Positions 27,991 to 36,482 of a stretch of DNA of 64,000 nucleotides are shown here, piece after piece. The notes beneath the pieces are model-generated. The model searched no databases and was not told the DNA's origin. It worked only from the letters and a program-made list of their open reading frames with translations. Positions within the stretch are counted from its first letter, which is position 1. The number at the start of each line of letters is the position of its first letter. Made by a program: the position numbers and the translations under genes. The DNA is from Caldilineaceae bacterium (lineage in GTDB: Bacteria > Chloroflexota > Anaerolineae > Caldilineales > Caldilineaceae): positions 104,251 to 168,250 of the forward strand of contig JAPKMW010000011.1 in assembly GCA_026645575.1 (NCBI GenBank), in the 5' to 3' direction.

Positions 27991-28317
27991 GTGACAGAAG
28001 ATTTTAACGAATTAAGCGAGAACAAGGGTATGGAAGTCACCTTCTGGCGCGATGTGGCCGTGGTCTGGCTGGCGCTCTTTTGTTTTATCGGCTTGTTGAT
28101 TCCGCTAGCGCTCTTATACTTCACCGTGCGTGGGGTCAATGCCCTACATGGGTTGCTTTACCGACTGACGCAGCAAGGGCAAGCTCTCAGCGGTCAGGCG
28201 CGCCGCCAGGTGACACGAGTGAGTACGCAGGTGGATGAACAAGCCGTGCGTATCCAGGGGCAGACGCACCGGATGGAAACGTTGGTGCGGAAGTTGCTGC
28301 CGGGGATGAAAGAATAG
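27991..28317 (+). CDS. Small membrane-anchored protein, unknown function
   Basis: 108 residues from GTG 27991, or 95 from ATG 28030; neither has a clear ribosome-binding site. One strong membrane helix (VAVVWLALFCFIGLLIPLALLYF, about residues 21-43) is followed by a Gln/Arg-rich, probably helical or coiled-coil tail (LTQQGQALSGQARRQVTRV). Together with the next small gene this resembles pairs of small helical membrane proteins common next to housekeeping genes in Chloroflexota. I do not recognise a family and assign no function. Confidence 0.55.
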   Translation: MTEDFNELSENKGMEVTFWRDVAVVWLALFCFIGLLIPLALLYFTVRGVNALHGLLYRLTQQGQALSGQARRQVTRVSTQVDEQAVRIQGQTHRMETLVRKLLPGMKE

Positions 28318-28375
28318 TTCACGGTCAGTGGACAATGAATAATGGTTAATGAACAACGGGACGAGGAGTGGCGTG

Positions 28376-28579
28376 ATGAATCATCGGATAAAGTCGATTA
28401 TGATTGGCCTGGTGGCTGGGGCGCTCTTGGGCGCGGCCTTTGGTTGGGTGGTGGGCGACAATGAACCCGACGATGATGGGAAGATGGGATTAGCCGCACT
28501 TGGCCCAGGCGATTATTTCCAGTTAGGCATTAGCATTCTCACCCTAGCTCGTCAGTTTGGCAGCATGTTGCGTCCCTAG
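28376..28579 (+). CDS. Small glycine-zipper-like membrane protein, unknown function
   Basis: 67 residues from ATG 28376, with GAGGAG seven bases upstream; an earlier ATG (28349) lacks such a site. One membrane segment rich in small residues (IGLVAGALLGAAFGWVVG) is followed by an acidic loop and an amphipathic C-terminus. Alone this says little about role; it probably belongs with the preceding small membrane-protein gene, 58 bp upstream. Confidence 0.5.
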   Translation: MNHRIKSIMIGLVAGALLGAAFGWVVGDNEPDDDGKMGLAALGPGDYFQLGISILTLARQFGSMLRP

Positions 28580-28599
28580 TCGCGGTCGTATATGATTGG

Positions 28600-28692
28600 G
28601 TGAATGAGTCATTCGGTGATTGCGGCTTCGGGGTGAGCCGCGCCCACTTCTAGGCGCGAACCCTTGTCGAAATCGCCGAATGACCCATTCAC
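28600..28692. repeat. Near-perfect 22-bp inverted repeat ahead of the ferredoxin-NADP reductase gene
   Basis: Arms 28600-28621 and 28671-28692 (GTGAATGAGTCATTCGGTGATT and complement, two mismatches). It lies in the leader of the reductase gene, not after a convergent pair. A related word, TGACCCATTCATCAATA, appears at 44724-44740. Confidence 0.7.
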
Positions 28693-28726
28693 TAATAACC
28701 TATCCACGCCTCAAAGGAAGTTGCTC

Positions 28727-30121
28727 GTGACAGATCTACTTGGTACAACTGAACGTCCACTGCGGGTCGCCATCATTGGCGCCGGCCCTTCCGGTTTTTA
28801 TGCAGCAGGTGCGCTTTTACAGCAGAAAGAGATAATCGTCCTGGTCGATATGTTCGACCGACTGCCGACGCCCCACGGGTTAGTGCGTTATGGCGTGGCG
28901 CCCGATCACCAGAAGATTAAATCGGTCGCCAAAGTCTATGATCGCACCGCCGCCGACCCCCGTTTCCGTTTCTTTGGTAATGTTGATTTGGGCCGAGCCA
29001 TCACCCATGCCGACTTGCGTCGTCACTATGACCAGATTGTCTATGCTGTTGGCGCCCAGGCGGACCGCAAGCTGAATATCCCCGGCGAGGAGTTGGCCGG
29101 TAGCTTCTCTGCCACCGAATTTGTCGCCTGGTATAACGGCCACCCGGACTTTGCCGATCTGCCGTTGGATCTAAGCTGTGAAGCAGCGGTGGTGGTGGGT
29201 GTGGGCAATGTGGCGATGGACGTGGCGCGCATTCTTGCCAAATCGGTTGATGAATTGCGCAGCACCGACATAACGGACTACGCACTGGAAACCCTGGCGA
29301 CCAGCCGGATTAAGGATATTTATGTACTTGCCCGCCGTGGCCCCGCTCAGGTCAAATTTACGCCGCCCGAAATCAAAGAATTTGGCGAGTTGGCAATCGC
29401 CGATGTGGTGGTAAGCGATGCCGACCTGCTTCTTGACCCGGCGAGCGCCGCTGAAGCCGCCGCTGACCCTGAAACCCAGCGTAATTTGGCGTATCTCCAG
29501 GAATATGCCGCCCGACCCTTGGGCGGCAAAGCCCGTCGCGTTCATTTCCGCTTTTTGACCTCGCCGGTTGAACTGCTGGGGGACGATGGTCGAGTTCGCG
29601 CCGTGCGGGTGGAAAAGAATGAATTGCGCGCCGATGACAAAGGCTCTTTGAACGCCCACGGTACAGGCGAATTTGAAACCATTCCGGCTGGGCTGATCTT
29701 GCGCTCGGTTGGCTACAAAGGCATTCCTCTGGCCGACGTACCCTACGACAAACGCAGCGGGATCATCCCCAACGCGCAAGGGCGCGTCAAAGATCCGGAG
29801 CGCGGTCAGGTGGTGGCGGGCGAATATGTGGTCGGTTGGGCCAAGCGCGGCCCTAGCGGCGTTATTGGCACCAACAAGCCGGATGCGATTGAAACGGTGA
29901 CGAACATGTTGGCCGATCTGTCCGTCATCACGCCGGCGCCCCAGCCCGATCCGGCGGCCATTGATGCCTTGCTGGAAGAACGCCAGATCCGGGTGGTCAC
30001 CATCGATGGCTGGCGGATCCTCGATCGCTTGGAGATCGAGAATGGCAATGCGCAAGGTAAGCCGCGCGTCAAGTTCACGCGGATTCAGGATATGCTCGCC
30101 GCCCTGCGGGCTGAGCGGTAA
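28727..30121 (+). CDS. Ferredoxin/adrenodoxin-type NADP reductase (FprA-like flavoprotein)
   Basis: 464 residues from GTG 28727, preceded by AAGGAAG six bases upstream; an upstream in-frame TTG lies inside an inverted repeat and is not favoured. FAD-binding GAGPSGFYAAG is at about residues 16-26 and the NADP-binding GVGNVAMDVARIL at about 157-169. VRYGVAPDHQKIK and the C-terminal GWAKRGPSGVIGTNKPDA are diagnostic of adrenodoxin-reductase-like enzymes, which pass electrons between NADPH and ferredoxin. Its redox partner is not in the window. The 3' end is followed by a strong hairpin shared with the convergent FrnE-like gene. Confidence 0.93.
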   Translation: MTDLLGTTERPLRVAIIGAGPSGFYAAGALLQQKEIIVLVDMFDRLPTPHGLVRYGVAPDHQKIKSVAKVYDRTAADPRFRFFGNVDLGRAITHADLRRHYDQIVYAVGAQADRKLNIPGEELAGSFSATEFVAWYNGHPDFADLPLDLSCEAAVVVGVGNVAMDVARILAKSVDELRSTDITDYALETLATSRIKDIYVLARRGPAQVKFTPPEIKEFGELAIADVVVSDADLLLDPASAAEAAADPETQRNLAYLQEYAARPLGGKARRVHFRFLTSPVELLGDDGRVRAVRVEKNELRADDKGSLNAHGTGEFETIPAGLILRSVGYKGIPLADVPYDKRSGIIPNAQGRVKDPERGQVVAGEYVVGWAKRGPSGVIGTNKPDAIETVTNMLADLSVITPAPQPDPAAIDALLEERQIRVVTIDGWRILDRLEIENGNAQGKPRVKFTRIQDMLAALRAER

Positions 30122-30172
30122 TCTTCGATCGAATAAAATGGTTTCTACGTCATCGCCAAGAAGTAACTTCAC

Positions 30173-30231
30173 GCTCTTTACGAGTCCATGACTCGCCGCC
30201 AACCTAGGCGAGTCATGGATTCGTAAAGAGC
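30173..30231. terminator. 25-bp inverted repeat between convergent genes
   Basis: Arms 30173-30197 and 30207-30231 pair with one mismatch (GCTCTTTACGAGTCCATGAC... and complement, 9-base loop). Position between the convergent reductase and FrnE-like genes suggests a two-way terminator, though no T-run follows. Confidence 0.6.
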
Positions 30232-30254
30232 AAACCTATAAGTTATTTTCTGAC

Positions 30255-30869
30255 CTACGCGGCTTTCTGTTCCTCAGCGCGAATTTGCTCAACCACTCTG
30301 GTCAGCACCTCATAAGGCTGGGCGCCGGAGACGAGATACTTTTCCTGAAAGACGAGCGCCGGCACGCCGTTGATGCCATTGGTGTGCGCCCAGGCAACGT
30401 CATTCAGCACTTCCTGTTCCAGCACTGGGTCAGTGAGCGCAGCCAGAAAAGCGTCGCGCTCCATACCGCTGGCAACGGCAATTTGTGCCAACACCTCAAC
30501 ATCCTCAATCGATTGCGCTTCCAACCAATAGGTGCGCATGACGGCGTCGTGATAGGCGGGGCCGACGCCTTGCGCCTCGGCATATTTGGCGCCGACCAAC
30601 GCCGGGCGGCTGTTGATGCCCCACGGCCCTTGATTCAGTTCCAAGCCATACTGTTCACGGGCAACGGCGTAGAGCCGGGGGCGACCGGCCATAATCTTCT
30701 CTTTGTATTCGGGCGGCAGCGGCGGCGCGTCTTTGGGACGCAGTTCAAACGAGTGCCACTGCACCGTCACACCATGCGATGCTTGAAGCTTCTCCAAACT
30801 GGAGGCTACGAGGTAGCACCACGGTCAAACATAATCGGACCAGACATCGATATGAATCGGTTCGGCCAT
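30255..30869 (-). CDS. FrnE/DsbA-like thioredoxin-fold protein with in-frame TGA at the active-site Cys (candidate selenoprotein)
   Basis: Read through one TGA, this is a 204-residue protein starting at ATG 30869 with GGAG about ten bases upstream. It begins MAEPIHIDVWSDYV-[TGA]-PWCYLVASS and continues into a complete FrnE/DsbA-fold domain (VQWHSFELRP, GPWGINSRPALVGAKYAEAQG, NGINGVPALVFQEKYLVSGAQP). Relatives have CPWC at this point, so TGA (30825-30827) replaces the first redox Cys exactly and no other residue is disturbed. A stem-loop with a GUU apical loop lies at 30787-30807, at the distance expected for a bacterial SECIS. The alternative is a nonsense mutation with re-initiation at TTG 30797, which would remove the active site. 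The SECIS-like hairpin and intact flanks favour selenocysteine; no sel genes are in the window. Confidence 0.7.
30787..30807 (-). promoter_or_regulatory. SECIS-like hairpin downstream of the in-frame TGA
   Basis: Counting from the U of UGA as 1, bases 21-23 pair with 39-41, 24-28 (CUCCA) pair with 32-36 (UGGAG), A37-A38 bulge out and the apical loop is G29-U30-U31. The loop is 25 bases after the UGA. Bacterial SECIS elements are known to be short hairpins about 16-37 bases after UGA with a G among the first loop bases; this one fits by inspection. Confidence 0.5.
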
Positions 30870-30887
30870 TTGGTTTTCTCCATGATT

Positions 30888-30958
30888 GGAGATTGAGCGA
30901 TAAAGAGATTGAGAGATTACAAGCCCGAACCTCTCAATCTCTTTATCGCTCAATCTCC
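30888..30958. repeat. Perfect 28-bp inverted repeat
   Basis: Arms 30888-30915 and 30931-30958 are fully complementary (GGAGATTGAGCGATAAAGAG... and complement) with a 15-base loop. It lies between the reverse-strand gene ending at 30995 and the FrnE-like start, so it may terminate the former. No T-run. Confidence 0.8.
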
Positions 30959-30994
30959 CTTTAATAAATTACGATAATAAATTACGATCACGAC

Positions 30995-31465
30995 TCAATC
31001 AGTTGTGACGGATAACGGCCAGTCAGGAATGTTGCGTTGTAAGTGCATCCAGACTTCATCTTCGAGTGTTTGCGGGTAGACCAGGCCAAACCTTTCGACA
31101 AGTTGGGGGGCGTACCAGCGATAGATGACGACCAGGGCGACGGCGCGGCCAATCCAGCTTTCGGCGCTGACAGTGGGCGCGACCAGGGTCTTTTCCAGGG
31201 CGGCGCGTTGACTGGTGCTTAGATAGCCGTTGAGGTGGTGGGTGCCGGTCGGCCACTGGATGCCGTTGAGCGCCAGCATCATTTCGAGGATTACACCGCG
31301 CAGACGGCTGGTCAACTGCTCGGCCAACAGATCTTCCTGGCGTTGTAGGAGATCGGGGAGCGGCTGTAACAACTGCCAGAAGTCGGTGAGTCGGGCCGCG
31401 ACGGCGGCGGCGGTCGGTTTTTGCAGCGAGTCGGGCCACGGCGGGCGCGTTGTTGATTCCATCAT
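30995..31465 (-). CDS. Conserved-looking hypothetical helical protein, possibly from a leaderless mRNA
   Basis: 156 residues from ATG 31465 (or 155 from the adjacent ATG at 31462). Predicted mostly helical, with Leu/Gln-rich segments (LTDFWQLLQPLPDLLQRQEDLL) and no membrane span or recognisable catalytic motif. There is no Shine-Dalgarno; instead TATAAT sits six bases before the first ATG, so the transcript probably starts at or next to the start codon. A longer reading frame back to 31516 would place the promoter inside the coding region and is not favoured. Function unknown. Confidence 0.6.
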   Translation of the reverse strand: MMESTTRPPWPDSLQKPTAAAVAARLTDFWQLLQPLPDLLQRQEDLLAEQLTSRLRGVILEMMLALNGIQWPTGTHHLNGYLSTSQRAALEKTLVAPTVSAESWIGRAVALVVIYRWYAPQLVERFGLVYPQTLEDEVWMHLQRNIPDWPLSVTTD

Positions 31466-31471
31466 AGGTTG

Positions 31472-31477
31472 ATTATA
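31472..31477 (-). promoter_or_regulatory. -10 element adjacent to a start codon
   Basis: TATAAT on the reverse strand, with a weak -35 (TTTACT, 31500-31495) 17 bases upstream. The distance to the ATG at 31465 predicts a leaderless transcript. Confidence 0.5.
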
Positions 31478-31695
31478 GCAGCAATCGCGACAATAGTAAA
31501 TCCTGATTTGGCGCAACGGGGATGCTTACCTACTGACCGGCGTCTGTCTTTCCGCTATGCTACGGCCATCGGATCTACAACGAATTGGGAAAGGAACGAA
31601 GGGCTGGCGGTATCCTCGACGCGCCCGGTTTCTTTTCACCTGCCATTTTAATAAACGCACACACTGTCGTGTGGTTAGGAGTAAGGATTACCTTC

Positions 31696-34572
31696 ATGCG
31701 CAATGATGACCCATTTGCCGATCTAATCCGTTCGCTCGAAGAGAATTTAGAGCGCAACGCTAATGCCCGCCAACAACGTCAGCAGCAGGGAGGCGGGGGC
31801 GGCGACGAGCCGCCGTTGCGTCGCCCAACCGGTGAGCTGCCTCAATTCAATGGTCGGCGCTTCCTTTGGATTCTGTTGCCGATTCTTTTCTTCCTCTTTT
31901 TTAGTCGTATTCTAGGCTTCTACGCCGACTGGTTCTGGTATGATAGCGTCGGCTATGCCAGCGTCTTTTTCACCCGGATCTGGGCGTCGTTTGGGCTGTT
32001 TGTAGCAGCGGCAGTTACTTTCTGGTTGTTGCTGGCGGTCAATGTGTTGATTGCCCGCCGCTTAGAGCCGCGCAGCTTTGCCGGTTCGGCCCTGGAAGAG
32101 ATTGCCAGTGCCTTGCGCTTGCGCATCACCTCGATCATTCTCTTTGCCGGCGCCATTGTCGCCCTGTTGGTGGGGGCCAGCACCTCCGGCGCCTGGGAGT
32201 CTGTGCTACTCTATCTGAACCAGGGTGTATTTAACCTGGCTGACCCTATTTTCGGTCGCGATGTCAGTTTCTTTGTCTTCACCCTGCCCCTCTGGGAAGG
32301 ATTGCGCACCTGGCTCTTTATCGCCCTCTTGTTTTCCCTGGTGGCGACGGCGGTTGTCTATGGCCTGGGCTGGCGCGGCTGGGAAGTGCGCACGGCAGCG
32401 CTGGCGCACCTGAGCATTCTAGGCGCGGCGCTGCTGCTGCTCATTGCCTGGCAATATCGGCTGAATGCCTACGAACTGCTCTACAGCACCCGTGGCGCGG
32501 CCACCGGCGCCGGCTATACCGATGTGAACGCCCAGATGTCGGCCTATACCCTGCTCAGCCTGGTGACAGCCGTCACCGCGTTCTTGGTGGTGGTGGCGGC
32601 TTATCGTCGTGGCACCTGGCGGGCCATTGTCGTCCTGGTCGTGATCTGGTTTGGCGTTGGGATCCTGGCGGGCAGTGTCTACCCCAGCCTGGTGCAGCGC
32701 TTCCAGGTCAGCCCCAATGAGTTGAACCTGGAACGGCCCTTTATTGCCAACAATATTGAGTTTACGCGCAAAGCCTTTGCATTGGATGAGATCGAAGTTT
32801 CCAGTTACGAGGCTTCTACTCAATTAACCGCCGACGCCCTGCGCGCCGAGCCGGAGACCATTCGCAACATTCGCCTCTGGGACTATCGCCCACTCCTGCA
32901 AACCTATAATCAGATTCAGGCGCTCCGCCAATATTACGAATTCGTTGATATTGATGTGGATCGCTACCTGATCGACGGACGGGTGCAACAGGTGATGTTA
33001 TCCGCCCGTGAACTGGCGCCGGAACGGTTGAATCCCAATGCGCAAACGTGGGTTAACCGCAAGCTCGTCTATACCCACGGCTATGGCGTTGCTGCCTCGC
33101 CGGTGGCGCAGGTGACCCGCGATGGGTTACCGTCCTTTTTGCTGCAAGATCTGCCGCCGACCGGCGTCATCACGATCACGCAGCCCCAAATCTACTTTGG
33201 TGAGAAAGACAATGGCTATGTGATCGGGCGCACCGATGAACCGGAGTTTGACTACCCGCGCGGGGAAGGCAACGAGACAACCCGCTTCTCTGCCGATACC
33301 GGCATTGACATGGGTTGGGGCGCCCGGCTGCTCTTTGCCATTCACTTTGCCGATTTCAATCTGTTGCTCAACAGCGATATTCAGCGTGACAGCCAATTAC
33401 TCTGGCGGCGCAGTATCACGGAGCGCACGCAATTGGTGGCGCCCTTCCTCCGCTACGACAGCGACCCCTATCTTGTGATCGGCGACGATGGTCGGCTCTA
33501 CTGGTTTCAGGATGCCTATACCGTCAGTGACCGCTTCCCCTATAGCGAGCGACTGGGGTCGATCAACTACATTCGCAATACGGTCAAGGTGGTGACCAAT
33601 GCCTATGACGGCCGTATGATCTTCTATGTGATGGATGAGAATGAGCCGTTTACGGCCGCCTATCAGCGCATCTTCCCCGATCTCTTCCAGCCCTTTAGCG
33701 CCATGCCGGCGGATCTGCAAGACAATATCCGCTACCCGAATGACCTCTTCCGGGTGCAGGCGGCGGTCTATCGCACCTATCATATGACTGACCCCAATGA
33801 ATTTTACAACAAAGAGGATGTTTGGGCGTGGCCGCAGGAGATGTTTAACAATGAATTGCAGGATATAGAACCCTACTATGTCCTCATGCAGTTGCCGGGC
33901 GAGGACAAACTCGATTTCATCCAGATCCTACCCTTTACGCCGGCCAATCGCGAGAATATGATCGCGTGGCTGGCTGTGCGCAATGACCCGGATGTCTATG
34001 GCCAAAAGCTGGTCTATGAATTTGGCAAAGACAGTTTGGTCTATGGCCCCAAGCAGATTGAAGCGCGCATTGACCAGGATTCACAAATCAGTCAGCAGTT
34101 GGCACTTTGGAACCAAGCCGGGCGAAGTGTGATCCGTGGCAACTTGCTGATTATTCCAATCGGAGGCAGCCTGCTCTATGTCGAGCCGCTTTACCTACAA
34201 GCCGATACTGGTAAAATTCCCGAACTAGCCCGCGTGATCCTGGCGACCGCTGATCGGATCGTCATGGCGGAAAATCTAGGGCTGGCGCTGGCCGAACTCT
34301 TTGGCAGCAACGTGCTGGCCGAAACTGGCTTGACCGATCTCACTGCCGGCCTGACCAGTAGCGCCCCCATCGCACCCAGTACAACGCCAACGGCGGATTT
34401 AAGCAACGCCACCGTCGAACAGTTGATCACCCGCGCCAACGACGCCTTCAACCAGGCTCAGGCTGCCCTACGCGCCGGTGATTGGGCCACCTACGGGGCG
34501 CAAATGGACATTGTACAAAACGCACTTCAACAGTTAGCGCAACTGAGCGCACCGTCGGCCGGAACGCAGTAG
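31696..34572 (+). CDS. UPF0182 family large membrane protein
   Basis: 958 residues from ATG 31696, with AGGAGTAAGGAT 7-18 bases upstream; the frame is open earlier but without initiation signals. After a Gln/Arg/Gly-rich cytoplasmic stretch, about seven membrane helices occupy residues 50-330 (first LWILLPILFFLFFSRILGFY). A large extracytoplasmic domain follows with family-typical blocks such as ERPFIANNIEFTRKAF, YGVAASPVAQVTRDGLP and YFGEKDNGYVIG. The C-terminus is an Ala/Gln-rich helical tail (FNQAQAALRAGDWATYGAQMD). Members occur in Actinobacteria, Cyanobacteria and Chloroflexota; their biochemical role is not established. The gene is monocistronic, ending in a strong hairpin. Confidence 0.92.
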   Translation: MRNDDPFADLIRSLEENLERNANARQQRQQQGGGGGDEPPLRRPTGELPQFNGRRFLWILLPILFFLFFSRILGFYADWFWYDSVGYASVFFTRIWASFGLFVAAAVTFWLLLAVNVLIARRLEPRSFAGSALEEIASALRLRITSIILFAGAIVALLVGASTSGAWESVLLYLNQGVFNLADPIFGRDVSFFVFTLPLWEGLRTWLFIALLFSLVATAVVYGLGWRGWEVRTAALAHLSILGAALLLLIAWQYRLNAYELLYSTRGAATGAGYTDVNAQMSAYTLLSLVTAVTAFLVVVAAYRRGTWRAIVVLVVIWFGVGILAGSVYPSLVQRFQVSPNELNLERPFIANNIEFTRKAFALDEIEVSSYEASTQLTADALRAEPETIRNIRLWDYRPLLQTYNQIQALRQYYEFVDIDVDRYLIDGRVQQVMLSARELAPERLNPNAQTWVNRKLVYTHGYGVAASPVAQVTRDGLPSFLLQDLPPTGVITITQPQIYFGEKDNGYVIGRTDEPEFDYPRGEGNETTRFSADTGIDMGWGARLLFAIHFADFNLLLNSDIQRDSQLLWRRSITERTQLVAPFLRYDSDPYLVIGDDGRLYWFQDAYTVSDRFPYSERLGSINYIRNTVKVVTNAYDGRMIFYVMDENEPFTAAYQRIFPDLFQPFSAMPADLQDNIRYPNDLFRVQAAVYRTYHMTDPNEFYNKEDVWAWPQEMFNNELQDIEPYYVLMQLPGEDKLDFIQILPFTPANRENMIAWLAVRNDPDVYGQKLVYEFGKDSLVYGPKQIEARIDQDSQISQQLALWNQAGRSVIRGNLLIIPIGGSLLYVEPLYLQADTGKIPELARVILATADRIVMAENLGLALAELFGSNVLAETGLTDLTAGLTSSAPIAPSTTPTADLSNATVEQLITRANDAFNQAQAALRAGDWATYGAQMDIVQNALQQLAQLSAPSAGTQ

Positions 34573-34576
34573 CATA

Positions 34577-34637
34577 GGTGGCAAGTAGTGGGTGGCGAGG
34601 AGTTTGCCTCTGGACTCGCCACCCACTACTTGCCACC
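34577..34637. terminator. Perfect 23-bp inverted repeat after the UPF0182 gene
   Basis: Arms 34577-34599 and 34615-34637 (GGTGGCAAGTAGTGGGTGGC... and complement), five bases after the stop codon, 15-base loop. Probable transcription end although no T-run is present. Confidence 0.6.
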
Positions 34638-34896
34638 CACAACTTTCACCATCTTCTCATATATTCTTCAGACAAAATTAAAATAGAGGTTGTATTGTAT
34701 TGGTGTACAGTACAGACGGATCAATAATTGTAAGCGCTTACGATCATCCGTAGAGTAAAGGTTATCTGATTTAGACCAAACCAATGACAGCATTGTAGGA
34801 CAACACCAAAAACGGTTCGCGAATCATGAATCACACCCAGGCGTACAATGCAACTTTGGAATGGTCGCAGCAGTACATGTGTAAAGGAGTTTGTAC
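34638..34896. other. Promoter spacer of the HtrA-like gene
   Basis: AT-rich, no ORF. It contains a LacI-type palindrome at 34730-34741 and AAAGGAG (34883-34889), seven bases before the protease ATG. Confidence 0.5.
34730..34741. promoter_or_regulatory. LacI-family-like palindromic operator
   Basis: GTAAGCGCTTAC is a perfect 12-bp palindrome with the central CG and TGTAAGCGCTTAC form typical of LacI/GalR-family sites. It is nested in a weaker outer pair CGGAT/ATCCG. It lies 156 bp before the HtrA-like start. No LacI-type regulator gene is seen in the window. Confidence 0.45.
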
Positions 34897-36405
34897 ATGT
34901 CGAAGCCATCTTCCCCGTATCAATTGATTGAACAGCCAGAACGCAAGGCAAGCCCAATGCGCACGGTTGGCAAGCGGGCCTATGTTGTTGTTTTGTTGGT
35001 GATGACGTTGGTCTTGGGCGCCTGGTATGCGCCATTGCTCTGGAGTACCGTGGCTGTCGAAGCCAAGCCGGCGGCGCTGGGCAACACCCGTTTTCTCGCT
35101 GCGCGCGCCTTACAGATCGATTCCTCGCTGCTGAATGACCAGGAAGCGCTGGCCGATCTCTACCAGCAGATCACCCCTTCCGTGGTCAGCATTCAGGTGA
35201 CCAGCCGCGCCCAGGCCGGAATGCAAATTCCAGGCTTCCGCTTGCCGCAGGAAGAAGCGCCCTTACAACAGGGGCAGGGTTCTGGTTTTATCTACGATAA
35301 CGACGGCCATATTGTCACCAACAACCATGTGGTTGATGGCGCCGAAGAGGTGACCGTGGTCTTCTACAACGGCTTCTGGGCCACGGCGGAAGTGGTCGCC
35401 ACCGATCCGCAGGCTGACCTGGCTGTGCTAAAGGTGACGCCGCCAGACAACTTTGAGTGGCGGGCGCTGCCGTTGGCTGCCCCAGATAGTCTGCGCGTCG
35501 GTCACACGGTCATTGCCATGGGCAACCCCTTTGGCCTGGAAGGCACCATGACGACAGGCATTGTCAGCGCTATTGGCCGCGGGATGCCGGTGGGCAACCT
35601 GGGCGCCAGCACCTACACCTTGCCCGAAATTATCCAGACCGACGCCGCCATCAATCCGGGTAACTCCGGCGGGCCGCTGTTGAATCTGGCCGGTGAAGTA
35701 GTTGGCGTGAACTTTGCCATTGAATCGGCGGTACGCGCCAACTCCGGCGTCGGCTTTACTATCCCGGCCTCGATTGTGGAGAAGGTGGTGCCGGCCTTGA
35801 TCAACGATGGCAAGTTTACTTATCCGTACTTGGGCCTCAGCGGTCGTACCATTGACGCCGAGGTCGCCCAAGCGCTGGATCTGCCCAACACCCTGACGGG
35901 CGTCTATGTGGCCGAAGTCGTTGCCGGCGGCCCCTCCGAAGCAGCCGGTTTGCAGGGCAGCCGCCAATCCGTGCGCAACAACAACGGTACGTTGGCCGCT
36001 GGTGGTGATATTGTCATCGCCATTGACGGCACGCCGGTGCGCCGCTTTGAAGAACTGGTTGGCTATCTTGTCACCAAGGCGGCTCCTGGGCAAACCGTGA
36101 CCCTTACCGTTCTGCGTGACAACGAAGAGATTCCGGTTGATGTGGTGCTTGGCACTCGCCCCGAAGCCAATGCGGCACTCCAACGCGAAGCCGGCGGCCC
36201 AGTGGTCAGCCCCCGCCAGGCGATTGGTATCGCCGTCGAGGCCACTCGTGACCTGCTGCAAGGGGACATTACCGACCGCTTTGTCAGCCAGGAAGAGCGC
36301 GATGGCCGCAGCGTCTGGGTCGTCGAACTGAGCACCGGCGACCAGACCGCCACCGTGGTGATTGATCGCGAAACCGGCGAAGTCTTAGAGGCGAACGTCG
36401 AGTAA
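34897..36405 (+). CDS. Membrane-anchored HtrA/DegP-like serine protease with PDZ and PepSY-like tail
   Basis: 502 residues from ATG 34897 (AAAGGAG seven bases upstream). One membrane helix (about 25-45) anchors an extracytoplasmic trypsin-like domain. The triad is complete: His in TNNHVVDG (about 142), Asp in QADLAVLK (about 173), Ser in NPGNSGGPLL (about 255). A PDZ domain follows (about 300-410, YPYLGLSGRTIDAEVAQ onward). The last 70 residues (VWVVELSTGDQTATVVIDRETGEVLE) resemble a PepSY-like domain, unusual for DegP but seen in some Gram-positive-type HtrA proteins. Likely acts in envelope protein quality control. Followed by a clear intrinsic terminator. Confidence 0.93.
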   Translation: MSKPSSPYQLIEQPERKASPMRTVGKRAYVVVLLVMTLVLGAWYAPLLWSTVAVEAKPAALGNTRFLAARALQIDSSLLNDQEALADLYQQITPSVVSIQVTSRAQAGMQIPGFRLPQEEAPLQQGQGSGFIYDNDGHIVTNNHVVDGAEEVTVVFYNGFWATAEVVATDPQADLAVLKVTPPDNFEWRALPLAAPDSLRVGHTVIAMGNPFGLEGTMTTGIVSAIGRGMPVGNLGASTYTLPEIIQTDAAINPGNSGGPLLNLAGEVVGVNFAIESAVRANSGVGFTIPASIVEKVVPALINDGKFTYPYLGLSGRTIDAEVAQALDLPNTLTGVYVAEVVAGGPSEAAGLQGSRQSVRNNNGTLAAGGDIVIAIDGTPVRRFEELVGYLVTKAAPGQTVTLTVLRDNEEIPVDVVLGTRPEANAALQREAGGPVVSPRQAIGIAVEATRDLLQGDITDRFVSQEERDGRSVWVVELSTGDQTATVVIDRETGEVLEANVE

Positions 36406-36438
36406 CCGACGACTTTGACTGAACCGTAAAGCCACAGA

Positions 36439-36477
36439 ACAGACCGGGCAAGCTATACGCTTGCCCGGTCTGTTTTA
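36439..36477 (+). terminator. Intrinsic terminator after the HtrA-like gene
   Basis: A perfect 15-bp GC-rich stem, ACAGACCGGGCAAGC / GCTTGCCCGGTCTGT with loop TATAC, is followed by TTTAT on the forward strand. Six bases further begins the end of the convergent GH2 gene, which may share it. Confidence 0.85.
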
Positions 36478-36482
36478 TATCC

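Noticed and set aside
30255..30797. FrnE-like gene starting at TTG 30797, without the TGA
   Set aside because: It would lack the active site and first beta-strand, has no Shine-Dalgarno, and ignores a perfectly matching upstream segment with a good start.
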